Assembly: GCF_001021025.1 (NCBI RefSeq)
Contig: NZ_CP011541.1
Span: 2,480,001-2,544,000 of the forward strand
Direction: 5' to 3'
Source: Corynebacterium epidermidicanis
Lineage (GTDB): Bacteria; Actinomycetota; Actinomycetes; Mycobacteriales; Mycobacteriaceae
Length of the DNA: 64,000 nucleotides
The notes beneath the pieces are model-generated. The model worked only from the letters and a program-made list of their open reading frames with translations. It did not search any database and was not told the DNA's origin. The translations under genes and the position numbers were made by a program. Shown one piece after another: positions 36,079-44,943 of this stretch (positions are counted from its first letter, which is position 1; every line of letters begins with the position of its first letter).

Positions 36079-37111
36079 GGGCCATAGGATACCGCCAACC
36101 AATGACAACGACACAACCGCAACCGACCCGAATGTGGTTGCCGGAGGTAAGCGCCCCAAACGGCCGGCACCGCTTCCGGTGCGGGACGGGCTCAATCCTT
36201 CAAGAGTGCGCGTACCCGACGATGCGCCCCTCCCGTTGCGGGCACAAGACTTCGTAGCAGCCCTCATCGCTACCCAGCGATTCCGACACCCAGACGATGA
36301 CGAACGAGCTTTACTCGGTCGCTTTAGCGCGGGGGAGGTAGTAGGGCAGCATGGCGAACCATTTGCCCCCGATGACCTCCTCAAGCCCGGAGTAGACGTC
36401 TGGTTTTACCGCATCCCAGCTCCCGAAACCCCGGTGCCCTACGACATCAAGGTCATTCATGAGGATGACAGGCTGTTGGTCGTCGATAAGCCTCCTTTTT
36501 TGGCGACCTTCCCCCGCGGTTCCCACATCACGGAATCGGTGCTGGTGCGGATGCGTCGAGAGACAGGCAATCAGGAGCTTTCTCCGGCGCATCGCCTGGA
36601 TCGCCTTACCTCTGGAGTTCTGGTGCTCACGAAGTCGCAGCGGTGGCGCGGAGCCTATCAAGAATTGTTCGCCCGGCGCGAGGTGGACAAAGTCTACGAG
36701 GCTACCGCCCCAGCCGAGGCCAACATCACAGCGGGAACCGTGTGGGAGCACCGCATGGAGAAGGAGCGCGGGGAGTTCAAAACGCGCATTGTCGACGGCC
36801 CCATTAATGCCCGAACCGTCGTTGAGGAGGTGACTCCCTTGCCCAGCAGCGAGGAGCAGGTGTTGCAGCGCCTTCATGGCGTGAGCTCGCCACTGTCCCG
36901 TTACACGTTGCACCCGCTCACTGGCCGAACCCATCAGCTTCGCCTGCACATGTACTTGGCCGGGGCGCCAATTCTCGGCGACCCGGTATATCCGGATGTG
37001 TTGCCGGTGGACGCGGAGGACTTCGCGGTCCCCATGCATTTGCTCTCCCGACGCCTGACTTTCGTCGATCCGATTTCGGGAGATTTCCGATCTTTCGAGT
37101 CCTCCCGATAG
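36077..37111 (+). CDS. RluA-family pseudouridine synthase
   Basis: About 344 residues if started at ATG 36077; the frame opens at 36026 and a GTG at 36134 is closer to the usual N-terminus (LPVRDGLNPSRVRVP follows). Core motifs: IHEDDRLLVVDKPPFLATFPRG, the catalytic aspartate in HRLDRLTSGVLVL, and the late HPLTGRTHQLRLHMYLAGAPILGDPVYPDVL. An S4-like N-terminal domain is only weakly suggested. Converts uridine to pseudouridine in rRNA or tRNA; target base unknown. Divergent from the small peptide gene. Confidence 0.88.
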   Translation: MGHRIPPTNDNDTTATDPNVVAGGKRPKRPAPLPVRDGLNPSRVRVPDDAPLPLRAQDFVAALIATQRFRHPDDDERALLGRFSAGEVVGQHGEPFAPDDLLKPGVDVWFYRIPAPETPVPYDIKVIHEDDRLLVVDKPPFLATFPRGSHITESVLVRMRRETGNQELSPAHRLDRLTSGVLVLTKSQRWRGAYQELFARREVDKVYEATAPAEANITAGTVWEHRMEKERGEFKTRIVDGPINARTVVEEVTPLPSSEEQVLQRLHGVSSPLSRYTLHPLTGRTHQLRLHMYLAGAPILGDPVYPDVLPVDAEDFAVPMHLLSRRLTFVDPISGDFRSFESSR

Positions 37112-37230
37112 TCCCGTTTGTAACATTGGAACCTTCTGTAACTTCAGCCCCTTGGGTCGCAATTTTGGTGGGCAAACACTAAAGTGACTCTAGACCTATA
37201 TACAAAACCAGCAAGAGGACATTAAAGACC

Positions 37231-37962
37231 ATGGCTGAAGTTGCCGCCCGCGCAGTAAATCTGGTGAAGCAATACGGCACGGGAGATACCGTTGTCCGCG
37301 CCCTCGACGACGTCAATATCGAATTCGAAAAAGGCCAGTTCACTGCCATCATGGGCCCTTCGGGTTCTGGCAAGTCGACACTCATGCACTGCATGGCCGG
37401 GCTCGACAACGCCTCCAGCGGACAAGCCTTCATCGGCGATACCGAGCTGTCGCGGATGAAAGACAAAGAGCTGACCGCTTTGCGACGCGACCGCCTAGGC
37501 TTCGTGTTCCAGTCCTTTAACCTGGTGCCTACCCTCAACGCTAAAGAAAACATCACCTTGCCTGTAGATATTGCCGGCCGGAAAGTTGATGAAGCGTGGC
37601 TGGACGAAGTCACCAAGCGCCTTGGCTTGGATCACCGCCTCGAGCACCGTCCGTCCGAACTATCTGGTGGTCAGCAGCAGCGTGTGGCCGTGGCCCGCGC
37701 CCTCATCTCCCGCCCGGAGATCATTTTTGGCGACGAGCCAACCGGTAACCTGGACTCGAATTCTTCCCATGAAGTGCTGGATATCCTGCGTACTTCCGTC
37801 AACGAGCTCGGTCAAACCGTGGTCATCGTTACCCACGACCCGAAAGCGGCCTCCTATGCCGATCGGGTAGTTTTCCTCGCGGACGGACGCCTTGTCGACG
37901 AACTCCGCAACCCGACCGCTGAAAAGATTCTGCAGGTCATGGCAAAGATCGAGGACTTCTAA
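37231..37962 (+). CDS. ABC transporter ATP-binding protein, MacB/LolD type
   Basis: 243 residues. Walker A GPSGSGKST near residue 45, Q-loop FVFQSFNLVPTL, signature LSGGQQQRVAVARAL, Walker B IIFGDEPTGNLDS and H-loop VTHDPKAASYADRV. The MacB/LolD subgroup works with FtsX-type permeases, encoded here six bases downstream. RBS AAGAGG lies upstream of the ATG, with a TATATA hexamer near 37196 as possible -10. Energises a membrane machine that moves lipids, peptides or lipoproteins rather than a classical import substrate. Confidence 0.93.
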   Translation: MAEVAARAVNLVKQYGTGDTVVRALDDVNIEFEKGQFTAIMGPSGSGKSTLMHCMAGLDNASSGQAFIGDTELSRMKDKELTALRRDRLGFVFQSFNLVPTLNAKENITLPVDIAGRKVDEAWLDEVTKRLGLDHRLEHRPSELSGGQQQRVAVARALISRPEIIFGDEPTGNLDSNSSHEVLDILRTSVNELGQTVVIVTHDPKAASYADRVVFLADGRLVDELRNPTAEKILQVMAKIEDF

Positions 37963-37968
37963 ACACTC

Positions 37969-40530
37969 ATGGCGAAGAATGCAATGCGCACCATTTCGCT
38001 GCGCAATATTAGAGCTCACAAAGTCCGACTGTTCCTCACCGTCTTGTCTGTGGTGCTGGGCACCGCCTTCATCGCTGGCTCCTCCATGATGACGGCCAGC
38101 CTCAAATCCAGCATGGACTCCCTGCTGACCACGGCATTTAACGACGTCGACGTGGTGATGATGCAAAATGAGAAGTCCCCTCGTGGCATCAGCATGGCCG
38201 ACGTGCAGGCCATCCGCGATCGTGCGGACACCAAGAGCGTAGACGTATCCACGCAGCAATCTACCGTCATCATGACCGGGTCGGACGGCAAGGCCATCCA
38301 GACGGGAGCCGCCCCAGCGCAGGCCTTCGCCCTTGGTCCGAACCAAGACTTCGCCACCGGAGCCTGGCTCAAAGAAGGCAAGAAGCCCGAAGCCCGCGGA
38401 GAAATCGCGATCAATGAAGGTGCCCTGAAGAAGGGCAACCTAAAGATCGGAGACAAAACCACCGTGGTCACCCCGGCGGGCCGCCACGAAATGACGATCT
38501 CCGGCACCTTCGACTCCAAAGCTGTCTCCGACAGTATGCTCGGCGTCGCCTTTACTGAGCCAGACTTCCTAGCGAACTTCACCGACGGCGAACACGTCCA
38601 ACTGCTCACCATCGAGCTCGAGGATGGGGAAGACGCCAACGCTGTTAAAGACGAACTAGGCACGGCCTATGGCAATTACTCCGTCCAAACCGGTCAAGCT
38701 CTGGTGGAACAAACCACCAAGATGATCTCCCAGGGCCTGAGCTTCATCAACTACGTGCTCTGGGCCTTCGCAGGCATCGCTTTGCTGGTCGGCACGTTCA
38801 TCATCTCGAATACCTTCGCGATGATCGTCGCCCAGCGCAACCGCGAACTGGCACTGCTCCGGGCGGTGGGTGCTTCCCGTGGGCAGATCACCCGTTCGGT
38901 TGTGTTTGAAGCGATCGTTGTTGGTTTGGTAGGTTCTGTGCTCGGTATCCTCGCTGGTGTCGGCCTCACGCAAGGGCTCATGGCGCTGATTAGAACCCAA
39001 GGTATGCCATTGCCGAGCGCCGGTTTGGGGCTAGACACTACCTCGGTGGTCGCGCCGTTGGTCGTGGGTGTCCTCATCACCGTTCTTTCCGCCTGGGCGC
39101 CAGCCCGACGCGCAGGTTCCGTACACCCAGTCCAAGCGATGCGCGCTGGAGACCAATCCTCCAACAATTCCCTGGTGGTCCGTACCGTTTTCGGTGCGTT
39201 GGCTCTGGTCGTTGGTGTCGTTGCGGTGCTGGTCGGCTCGCTGGTGTCCAGCATTGGTGGCATCGGTGCCCGCAGTGGCGTGATCGGATTCGGAGCATTC
39301 TGCATCGTGATTGGTTTGTGGCTTGCCGGTCCTGCGGTGGCCGGGCCACTCGTTGGTGGTTTGGGCCGAGTCGTGGGAGCGCCATTTGGTGCCGTCGGCA
39401 AGCTGGCTGCGACCAACTCACAGCGTAACCCGCGTCGCACCGCCGCCACGGCATTCGCGCTGACGCTCGGCCTGATGATGGTGAGCTCGATCGGCATGCT
39501 CGGCGCTACCATGGAAAAGTCCATGTCCGACATGATCGACGACTCCCTCAGCGCCGACTTCGTCCTCTCTTCGTCCGGCGGCAGCCAGCTCGGCGTGCCC
39601 AAGGACGTCCCTGAGGTCGTCTCCAAGGTCGAAGGCGTCGATGCGGTGACCACCATGTACACCGCCCCCGTCGTGATGAACGGCCAAAAAATGGATGATA
39701 CCTTCGGGCCACCAGCCATGAAGGTCCTGCGTGGCGACCTCTCCAAAGCCGTCAAAGTCACCATGCGCGAGGGCAGCATCGAACTTCCCGAAGACCAGCC
39801 CGGCGTGCTCATCGCCGACTCCACCGCAACACGGTTCAACCTTAAGGTCGGCGACGAAGTCACCCTGAACTCACTCGCTGGTGGCGAGGCGAAAGCCCCA
39901 GTCAAGGGCATATACGAGCAGAACTCCTCCCTCGACCGTGCCGTGCTGTCAAACAAATCTGCCACCGAGCTTGCCGACGAACAGGCGATCTCCATCTTCG
40001 CAATCTACGTCGATTCCGCTTCCGGGCCTAGCGACGACATGCGCAAACGCCTCGAAGATGCCGTGGCCGAACACCTCGTAGTCAGCGTCAAAGACAAGAA
40101 CGAGTTCATTGGCCAAACGACCGCGATCGTCAGCCAGATGCTCACCATCCTCTACGCGCTGCTGGCGCTATCGGTGATCGTGGCGGTGCTGGGCATCGTG
40201 AATACACTCGCGCTCTCGGTGATCGAACGACGCCAAGAAGTGGGCATGCTGCGCGCTGTAGGCACCCAGCGTGGCCAGATCCGCACCATGATCTACATCG
40301 AATCCGCTGTGATCGCGTTCTACGGCGCTCTGCTCGGTGCAGTTGTTGGCCTGTGCATCGGCTGGGCGTTCATCCACGTGCTCGCCGGAAATGGTCTCGA
40401 CCAAGTAGTCGTGCCGTGGGTGCAAGTAGGTGCAATGCTGCTGGCATCACTGGTAGTCGGCGTGCTGGCCGCTGTCTGGCCGGGCCATCAAGCAGCCCGG
40501 ACGAAGCCACTGGAGGCCATTACCGACTAA
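37969..40530 (+). CDS. FtsX/MacB-type ABC transporter permease with two FtsX domains
   Basis: 853 residues. N-terminal membrane helix (about 18-40), large extracytoplasmic domain (50-250), a FtsX core of three helices (about 260-400, with the FAMIVAQRNRELALLRAVGASRGQI coupling helix), two middle helices (about 405-480), a second extracytoplasmic domain (520-690) and a second FtsX core containing SVIERRQEVGMLRAVGTQRGQI. This duplicated layout is typical of actinobacterial macrolide/lipoprotein-type exporters. Forms the transporter with the upstream ATPase. Substrate unknown. Confidence 0.92.
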   Translation: MAKNAMRTISLRNIRAHKVRLFLTVLSVVLGTAFIAGSSMMTASLKSSMDSLLTTAFNDVDVVMMQNEKSPRGISMADVQAIRDRADTKSVDVSTQQSTVIMTGSDGKAIQTGAAPAQAFALGPNQDFATGAWLKEGKKPEARGEIAINEGALKKGNLKIGDKTTVVTPAGRHEMTISGTFDSKAVSDSMLGVAFTEPDFLANFTDGEHVQLLTIELEDGEDANAVKDELGTAYGNYSVQTGQALVEQTTKMISQGLSFINYVLWAFAGIALLVGTFIISNTFAMIVAQRNRELALLRAVGASRGQITRSVVFEAIVVGLVGSVLGILAGVGLTQGLMALIRTQGMPLPSAGLGLDTTSVVAPLVVGVLITVLSAWAPARRAGSVHPVQAMRAGDQSSNNSLVVRTVFGALALVVGVVAVLVGSLVSSIGGIGARSGVIGFGAFCIVIGLWLAGPAVAGPLVGGLGRVVGAPFGAVGKLAATNSQRNPRRTAATAFALTLGLMMVSSIGMLGATMEKSMSDMIDDSLSADFVLSSSGGSQLGVPKDVPEVVSKVEGVDAVTTMYTAPVVMNGQKMDDTFGPPAMKVLRGDLSKAVKVTMREGSIELPEDQPGVLIADSTATRFNLKVGDEVTLNSLAGGEAKAPVKGIYEQNSSLDRAVLSNKSATELADEQAISIFAIYVDSASGPSDDMRKRLEDAVAEHLVVSVKDKNEFIGQTTAIVSQMLTILYALLALSVIVAVLGIVNTLALSVIERRQEVGMLRAVGTQRGQIRTMIYIESAVIAFYGALLGAVVGLCIGWAFIHVLAGNGLDQVVVPWVQVGAMLLASLVVGVLAAVWPGHQAARTKPLEAITD

Positions 40531-40540
40531 GTGTTCGCTC

Positions 40541-40572
40541 TGGGTGCTGACTGGGTGCTGACTGGGTGCTGC
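40541..40572. repeat. Short tandem repeat TGGGTGCTGAC
   Basis: Two complete and one nearly complete head-to-tail copies of an 11-bp unit begin eleven bases after the permease stop codon. No gene or regulatory function is evident. Confidence 0.8.
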
Positions 40573-40677
40573 TATCTACGGTGCACCAAAATGCACAAAA
40601 TGAGGCAAACGGCAGCCTTTCCAGCACTTTCACGCACCCCAGATGACAGGAGTACCGTAACCCCCACTGAGAATAAG

Positions 40678-40730
40678 AATGCCTTCGAGATTGCTCAGAA
40701 CTTGAAGAATGTGAGCATCTCGAAGGCATT
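40678..40730. terminator. Stem-loop between convergent permease and aldehyde dehydrogenase genes
   Basis: AATGCCTTCGAGATTGCTCA pairs with a downstream arm lacking one base, giving a stem of about 19 bp; TTTT follows on the plus strand. Sequence is closely related to the stem-loop at 20695-20742: both contain TGCCTTCGARATTGCYCAGA. It lies between convergent genes and probably terminates in both directions. Confidence 0.78.
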
Positions 40731-40751
40731 TTGCCGCACCTGGTGAAGAAG

Positions 40752-42212
40752 CTACGGCTGCTCCACACCGATGTACTGGAGCGAGGTGTACTCTTCGATG
40801 CCTTCGAAGCCGCCCTCGCGCCCCATCCCCGAGTGCTTCACACCGCCGAACGGCGCTGCAGCGTTGGAGATCACGCCGGAGTTGAAGCCCATGAGGCCGA
40901 ATTCGAGGCCGTCGGAAACACGGTACATCCGCGCAGGCTCCTCGGTAAAGACGTACGACGCCAGACCGAACTCGGTGTCGTTGGCCAGTTCCAGGGCTTC
41001 CTCTTCGGTCTCAAAGGTGAAAATAGGCGCGACCGGGCCGAAGATTTCTTCCTTGAACACGCGGGCCTCGCGAGGAACGTCGACGAGCACGGTCGGCTCG
41101 TAGAAGTGGCCGGTGTCGGGGCCGCGACGGCCGCCAACCAGAACGCGAGCGCCTCGAGAAACAGCGTCGTCCACCAGGGCTGATACATTCTCCACCGCGG
41201 CTTCCTCAACCAGTGGGCCACAGGTCACGCCGTCGTCAAGGCCATTGCCGAGCTTCAGTTCTCCGATGGCTGCGGCGAATTTCTCCGCGAACTCAGCAGC
41301 CACCGATGAGTGCACGAGGAAGCGGTTGGCGGCTGTGCAGGCCTCGCCGATGTTGCGCATCTTCGCACCCATCGCGCCCTTAACTGCCTTGTCGATGTCA
41401 GCGTCCTCGAAAACAATGAACGGTGCGTTGCCGCCCAGCTCCATGGAGGTACGCAGCACCTGTCCGGCTGCGGCTTCGAGCAGCTTCTGCCCCACCGGCG
41501 TGGAACCCGTGAAGGACACCTTGCGCAAGCGAGGGTCCGCCATGAGCGGGTTGGAGATCGCGGAAGCGGACGTGCCGGAGACAACATTCAAAACCCCGGC
41601 AGGCAGCCCAGCATCGAGCATGGTCTGAGCGAAGTACTGAGCCGTCAACGGGGTGAGGCGCGCAGACTTCAGCACCATCGTGCAGCCCGCAGCCACCGCC
41701 GGGGCGACCTTGCGGGTGGCCATCGCCAACGGGAAGTTCCACGGGGTAATCAGCAGGCATGGACCCACTGGCTTGCGTCGGGTGATCATCGGGAAGCCGG
41801 TTTCCGGCGACGTGCCGAACCGACCGCCGATACGCACGGCTTCCTCCGCGAACCAGCGCAGGAACTCGCCACCGTAAGCGACCTCGCCACGAGCTTCGGC
41901 CAGAGGCTTACCCATCTCCAGAGTCATGAGCGTCGCAAATTCTTCTTTCCGCTCCTGCACCAACTCGAACGCGCGGCGCAGGATTTCCGAACGCTCGCGA
42001 GCCGGGGTCGCCGCCCACGACTTCTGCGCGGCGCACGCCGCGTCGAGGGCGCGCATCGCATCCTCGGAGCCAGCGGACTGCAGCTCGGCGATGGTTTCCC
42101 GGGTCGCAGGGTTTTCTACCGTGTAGGTCTCGCCACTGGTGGCCGCTACCCATTCGCCGTCGATAAGCAAGCCGGTAGGTACTTTGGCAAGCAGCGCTTG
42201 AATATCAGTCAT
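40752..42212 (-). CDS. gabD: Succinate-semialdehyde dehydrogenase (NAD(P)+), last gene of the homoprotocatechuate operon
   Basis: 486 residues from ATG 42212 (AAAGG upstream; frame open to 42296). Aldehyde dehydrogenase core: LITPWNFPLAMATRKVAPA, glutamate 258 in MELGGNAP and catalytic cysteine 292 in NIGEACTAANRF. The GEACTAANR active-site loop and overall sequence fit the SSADH branch. Overlaps the end of the aldolase gene by eight bases, so it is translationally coupled to it. The preceding aldolase releases succinate semialdehyde, which this enzyme would oxidise to succinate for the TCA cycle. Followed by a strong stem-loop. Confidence 0.88.
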   Translation of the reverse strand: MTDIQALLAKVPTGLLIDGEWVAATSGETYTVENPATRETIAELQSAGSEDAMRALDAACAAQKSWAATPARERSEILRRAFELVQERKEEFATLMTLEMGKPLAEARGEVAYGGEFLRWFAEEAVRIGGRFGTSPETGFPMITRRKPVGPCLLITPWNFPLAMATRKVAPAVAAGCTMVLKSARLTPLTAQYFAQTMLDAGLPAGVLNVVSGTSASAISNPLMADPRLRKVSFTGSTPVGQKLLEAAAGQVLRTSMELGGNAPFIVFEDADIDKAVKGAMGAKMRNIGEACTAANRFLVHSSVAAEFAEKFAAAIGELKLGNGLDDGVTCGPLVEEAAVENVSALVDDAVSRGARVLVGGRRGPDTGHFYEPTVLVDVPREARVFKEEIFGPVAPIFTFETEEEALELANDTEFGLASYVFTEEPARMYRVSDGLEFGLMGFNSGVISNAAAPFGGVKHSGMGREGGFEGIEEYTSLQYIGVEQP

Positions 42213-42963
42213 TGTTGAACCTTTCGACCAGCGCGTCGCTGGATTTAGCCAGAAGTTGCACGTCGGCGCCCACGGCGATGAAGTCCACGCCTGCATCGAG
42301 ATAGGCGCGAGCTTGAGTTTCGTCGAAGGCGTTGACGCCTACGAATTTCCCAGCCGCCCGGGCCGCATCAATCGCGGAATGCACCGCGTCGAGCACCTCA
42401 GGGTGGCTTTGCTGCCCAAGGTACCCCATCGTGGCGGCCAAGTCAGACGGCCCGATGAAGATCGCGTCAACACCATCCACCGCCGCGATGCCCGCGGCAT
42501 TATCGACGGCCTGCCGGCTCTCAATCTGCACGATGCAGTTCAGCGTCGTGGAGGCATCCGCAAGATAACCCGGTACCCGATTCCATCGGGAGGAACGCGC
42601 GAGCGCAGAGCCCACGCCACGCACGCCACGCGGAGGATAATGCATTGCGGCTACCGCAGCTTCCGCATCGGCGACGGTATGGACCATCGGTACCATGAGA
42701 TTTTGCACGCCCAGGTCAAGGTATTGCTTGATCAGGGCGGTGTCGTTGACGGGCACGCGGACCACGGGGGCGACCTCGTACCCCTGGACCGCGCGCAGCA
42801 GCGAGGTGATGGTTTCCAGCCCGATGGGCGAGTGTTCGCCGTCGATAAGCAGCCAATCGGCGCCGGAACCGGCGAGGATTTCGGCAGCCGCAGGAGAGCC
42901 CGAGCAGACCCACAGGCCGGTGCCTAATTTGTCGCGGAGGAGGGGACTTAATTGAATCGGCAT
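42205..42963 (-). CDS. hpaI: 4-hydroxy-2-oxoheptanedioate aldolase (HpcH/HpaI family)
   Basis: 252 residues, family length. Class II aldolase of the HpcH/HpaI fold: LLIDGEHSPIGLETI carries the active-site histidine, VRVPVNDTALIKQYLDLGVQNLMVPMV the substrate arginine, IVQIESRQAVDN the metal-binding glutamate and IFIGPSDLAATMGYLGQ the metal-binding aspartate. Cleaves 4-hydroxy-2-oxoheptanedioate to pyruvate and succinate semialdehyde. Overlaps both the hydratase gene upstream and the SSADH gene downstream, matching its step between them. Confidence 0.9.
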   Translation of the reverse strand: MPIQLSPLLRDKLGTGLWVCSGSPAAAEILAGSGADWLLIDGEHSPIGLETITSLLRAVQGYEVAPVVRVPVNDTALIKQYLDLGVQNLMVPMVHTVADAEAAVAAMHYPPRGVRGVGSALARSSRWNRVPGYLADASTTLNCIVQIESRQAVDNAAGIAAVDGVDAIFIGPSDLAATMGYLGQQSHPEVLDAVHSAIDAARAAGKFVGVNAFDETQARAYLDAGVDFIAVGADVQLLAKSSDALVERFNND

Positions 42964-43733
42964 GTGATTGCTCCTAGTTGTCCGTAGTCCGCGTGGACGG
43001 TGTCACCTGGCTCGACCCACATCGGCTTGGTGAAGGAACCAGCGAGGATGATCTCGCCAGGCTCCAGGCTATCGCCGTGATCAGCCAGTTTGTTTGCCAG
43101 CCAAGCCACGCCCATCGCGGGGTGGTTCAGCACGGCGGCGGCCACACCGGTGTCTTCGATGGTTTCGTTGCGGTAGAGCAGCGCGGAGACCCAGCGCAGG
43201 TCAACCTCGTCGACGCGGACCGGGTTGCCGCCGTAAACCATGCCACCCATCGCCGCGTTGTCCGAGATGGTGTCGACGATGGTGCGCCCCTCCATCTCGA
43301 TGCGAGAGGACAAGATCTCTAGGGCAGGCACCACGTATTCGGTGGCGCGAAGTACGTCGAAAATGCTGCAGTTCGGGCCGGCCAGGCGATCTTTAAGGAC
43401 GAACGCCAGCTCGACCTCAATGCGCACGTTGGAAAACTGCGCGTGTTCAATCACTGAGCCGTTTTCAAAGACCATGTCGGAAAATATCGCCCCATAGTCT
43501 GGTTCAGTAATGCCAGTGGCTTCCTGCATCACCTTGGACGTGAGCCCGATCTTGCGACCCACGAGGCGACGGCCGGCCGCGATACCGCGACGCTTCCATT
43601 CGTTTTGGACCGCGTAGGAATCCTCTACGGTCATCTCCGGGTACTGTGCAGTCAGCCGCGAGATCATCGTGCGCTGTTCCTCGGCGCGGGCGAGGTCGTC
43701 GGCGATCTTTACGATCTGTTCGTGGGTGAGCAT
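42948..43733 (-). CDS. hpaH: 2-oxo-hept-4-ene-1,7-dioate hydratase
   Basis: 261 residues from ATG 43733, which has a good AAGGAG; the longer frame to 44012 runs antisense-like through the dioxygenase end and is not used. FAH-superfamily hydratase: GRKIGLTSKVMQEATGITEPDYGAIFSDMVFENG and the metal glutamates in VRIEVELAFVLKDRL, then EILSSRIEMEGRTIVDTISDNA. Same family as MhpD/HpaH/HpcG. Adds water to 2-oxohept-4-ene-1,7-dioate to give the substrate of the aldolase encoded next. Its end overlaps the aldolase start by 16 bases. Confidence 0.9.
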   Translation of the reverse strand: MLTHEQIVKIADDLARAEEQRTMISRLTAQYPEMTVEDSYAVQNEWKRRGIAAGRRLVGRKIGLTSKVMQEATGITEPDYGAIFSDMVFENGSVIEHAQFSNVRIEVELAFVLKDRLAGPNCSIFDVLRATEYVVPALEILSSRIEMEGRTIVDTISDNAAMGGMVYGGNPVRVDEVDLRWVSALLYRNETIEDTGVAAAVLNHPAMGVAWLANKLADHGDSLEPGEIILAGSFTKPMWVEPGDTVHADYGQLGAITCRFN

Positions 43734-43773
43734 TGGTTTTTTCTCCTTCTGAAAGGCGGATAAGAAGGCCAGG

Positions 43774-44868
43774 TTAAAGCTGGTGGCCCAGCTTGAATTC
43801 GCCCTTCTTCCACTCCGGCATGTCCTCGGTGTCGTCCTTCCGGGTGTAGGAAAAACCGTCGGCGCCGATAGTTTCTTCCAGCTCAGAGGCATCAGTGCGG
43901 GCGACGAGTGGCACGAGGTTGCCGTCGAGGTCGAGCACGCGGGAAGCGTCGGTGTACCAGGATGGTACGACCGGGGTGCCCCACCAGTCGCGACGCTGGT
44001 TGTCATGCACATCCCAGGTCACGCGTGGGTTGTCCGGGTCGCCGGTCCAGTAGTCCTGGGTGTAGATCTCCACGCGGTGGCCGTCTGGGTCGCGCAGGTA
44101 GAGGTAGAAGGCGTTGGAAACACCGTGGCGACCCGGGCCACGCTCAATGTGGTCGGAGAGGCGCAGCGCGCCGAGCTTGTCGCAGATGGCGAGGATGTTG
44201 TGCTTCTCATGCGTGGCGAACGCGATGTGGTGCATACGTGGGCCATCGCCACCGGTCATTGCCGTATCGTGCACGGTTGGCTTACGACGCATCCAGGCAG
44301 CGTACTGGGTGCCTTCCTCATCCTGGATGTCCTCGGTAACGCGGAAGCCGAGGTCTTCCATGTACTTCACAGCCTTCGGCACATCTGGGGTGACCTGGTT
44401 GAAGTGGTCGAGACGGACCAGTTGGCCAGGGCAGGTGAGGTGGTAGTGCCAGGCCAGACGCTCGACGTGGTCCACATCGTAGAAGAACTCGTATGGGAAG
44501 CCGAGCGGATCCTGCACACGTACCGAGTCACCGATGCCTTTAACAAAGCCGTCCTTGCGTCGCTCAACTCGGCAGCCTAGCTCGCGGTAGAACGCCTCGG
44601 CCTTGTCCAGGTCTTCTGGGGTGCGCACGCGGTAGGAGAACGCCGCCACCGCAGCTACCTCGCCTTGGCGCAGCACCAGGTTGTGGTGAATGAACTCTTC
44701 AGAGGTGCGCAGGTAGATAGCGTTATCGTCCTCGGTGGTGACGGTAAGCCCGAGCACGTCAACGTAGAATTCGCGGGACTTGGCCAGGTCAGTCACCACG
44801 ATTTCCATGTAGGCACAGCGGATGATGTCTGGAGCTTCAGCAGCAGGGGTTGGGAAGAAGTCGGTCAT
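43774..44868 (-). CDS. hpaD: 3,4-dihydroxyphenylacetate (homoprotocatechuate) 2,3-dioxygenase
   Basis: 364 residues. Extradiol dioxygenase of the vicinal oxygen chelate type with two N- and two C-domain modules. The numbering coincides with the well-studied Brevibacterium fuscum enzyme: metal ligands H155 (LDHFNQ), H214 (RMHHIAF) and E267 (HRVEIYT), plus second-sphere H200, W192 and Y257. This makes the substrate assignment unusually firm. Opens the ring of homoprotocatechuate between C2 and C3 to 5-carboxymethyl-2-hydroxymuconate semialdehyde. Forty bases separate it from the hydratase gene downstream. Confidence 0.95.
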   Translation of the reverse strand: MTDFFPTPAAEAPDIIRCAYMEIVVTDLAKSREFYVDVLGLTVTTEDDNAIYLRTSEEFIHHNLVLRQGEVAAVAAFSYRVRTPEDLDKAEAFYRELGCRVERRKDGFVKGIGDSVRVQDPLGFPYEFFYDVDHVERLAWHYHLTCPGQLVRLDHFNQVTPDVPKAVKYMEDLGFRVTEDIQDEEGTQYAAWMRRKPTVHDTAMTGGDGPRMHHIAFATHEKHNILAICDKLGALRLSDHIERGPGRHGVSNAFYLYLRDPDGHRVEIYTQDYWTGDPDNPRVTWDVHDNQRRDWWGTPVVPSWYTDASRVLDLDGNLVPLVARTDASELEETIGADGFSYTRKDDTEDMPEWKKGEFKLGHQL

Positions 44869-44901
44869 GGTTGGTTTCCTTCAAATGAGTAGGGCGAACT
44901 A

Positions 44902-44923
44902 CCCGCGGGGGAGGCCTCGCGGG
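44902..44923 (-). promoter_or_regulatory. Intercistronic hairpin between hpaE and hpaD
   Basis: CCCGCG at 44902-44907 pairs with CGCGGG at 44918-44923 around a GC-rich loop, in the 75-base gap between the two genes. No T tract follows, so it is more likely an RNA-stability or processing element than a full terminator. Confidence 0.4.
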
Positions 44924-44943
44924 CGTCGATTAGGCTGGGGTAC

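Noticed and set aside
42948..44012. Long hydratase frame starting at 44012
   Set aside because: The first 93 codons run through the end of the dioxygenase gene in another frame; the ATG at 43733 has a strong ribosome site and gives the family-typical N-terminus.
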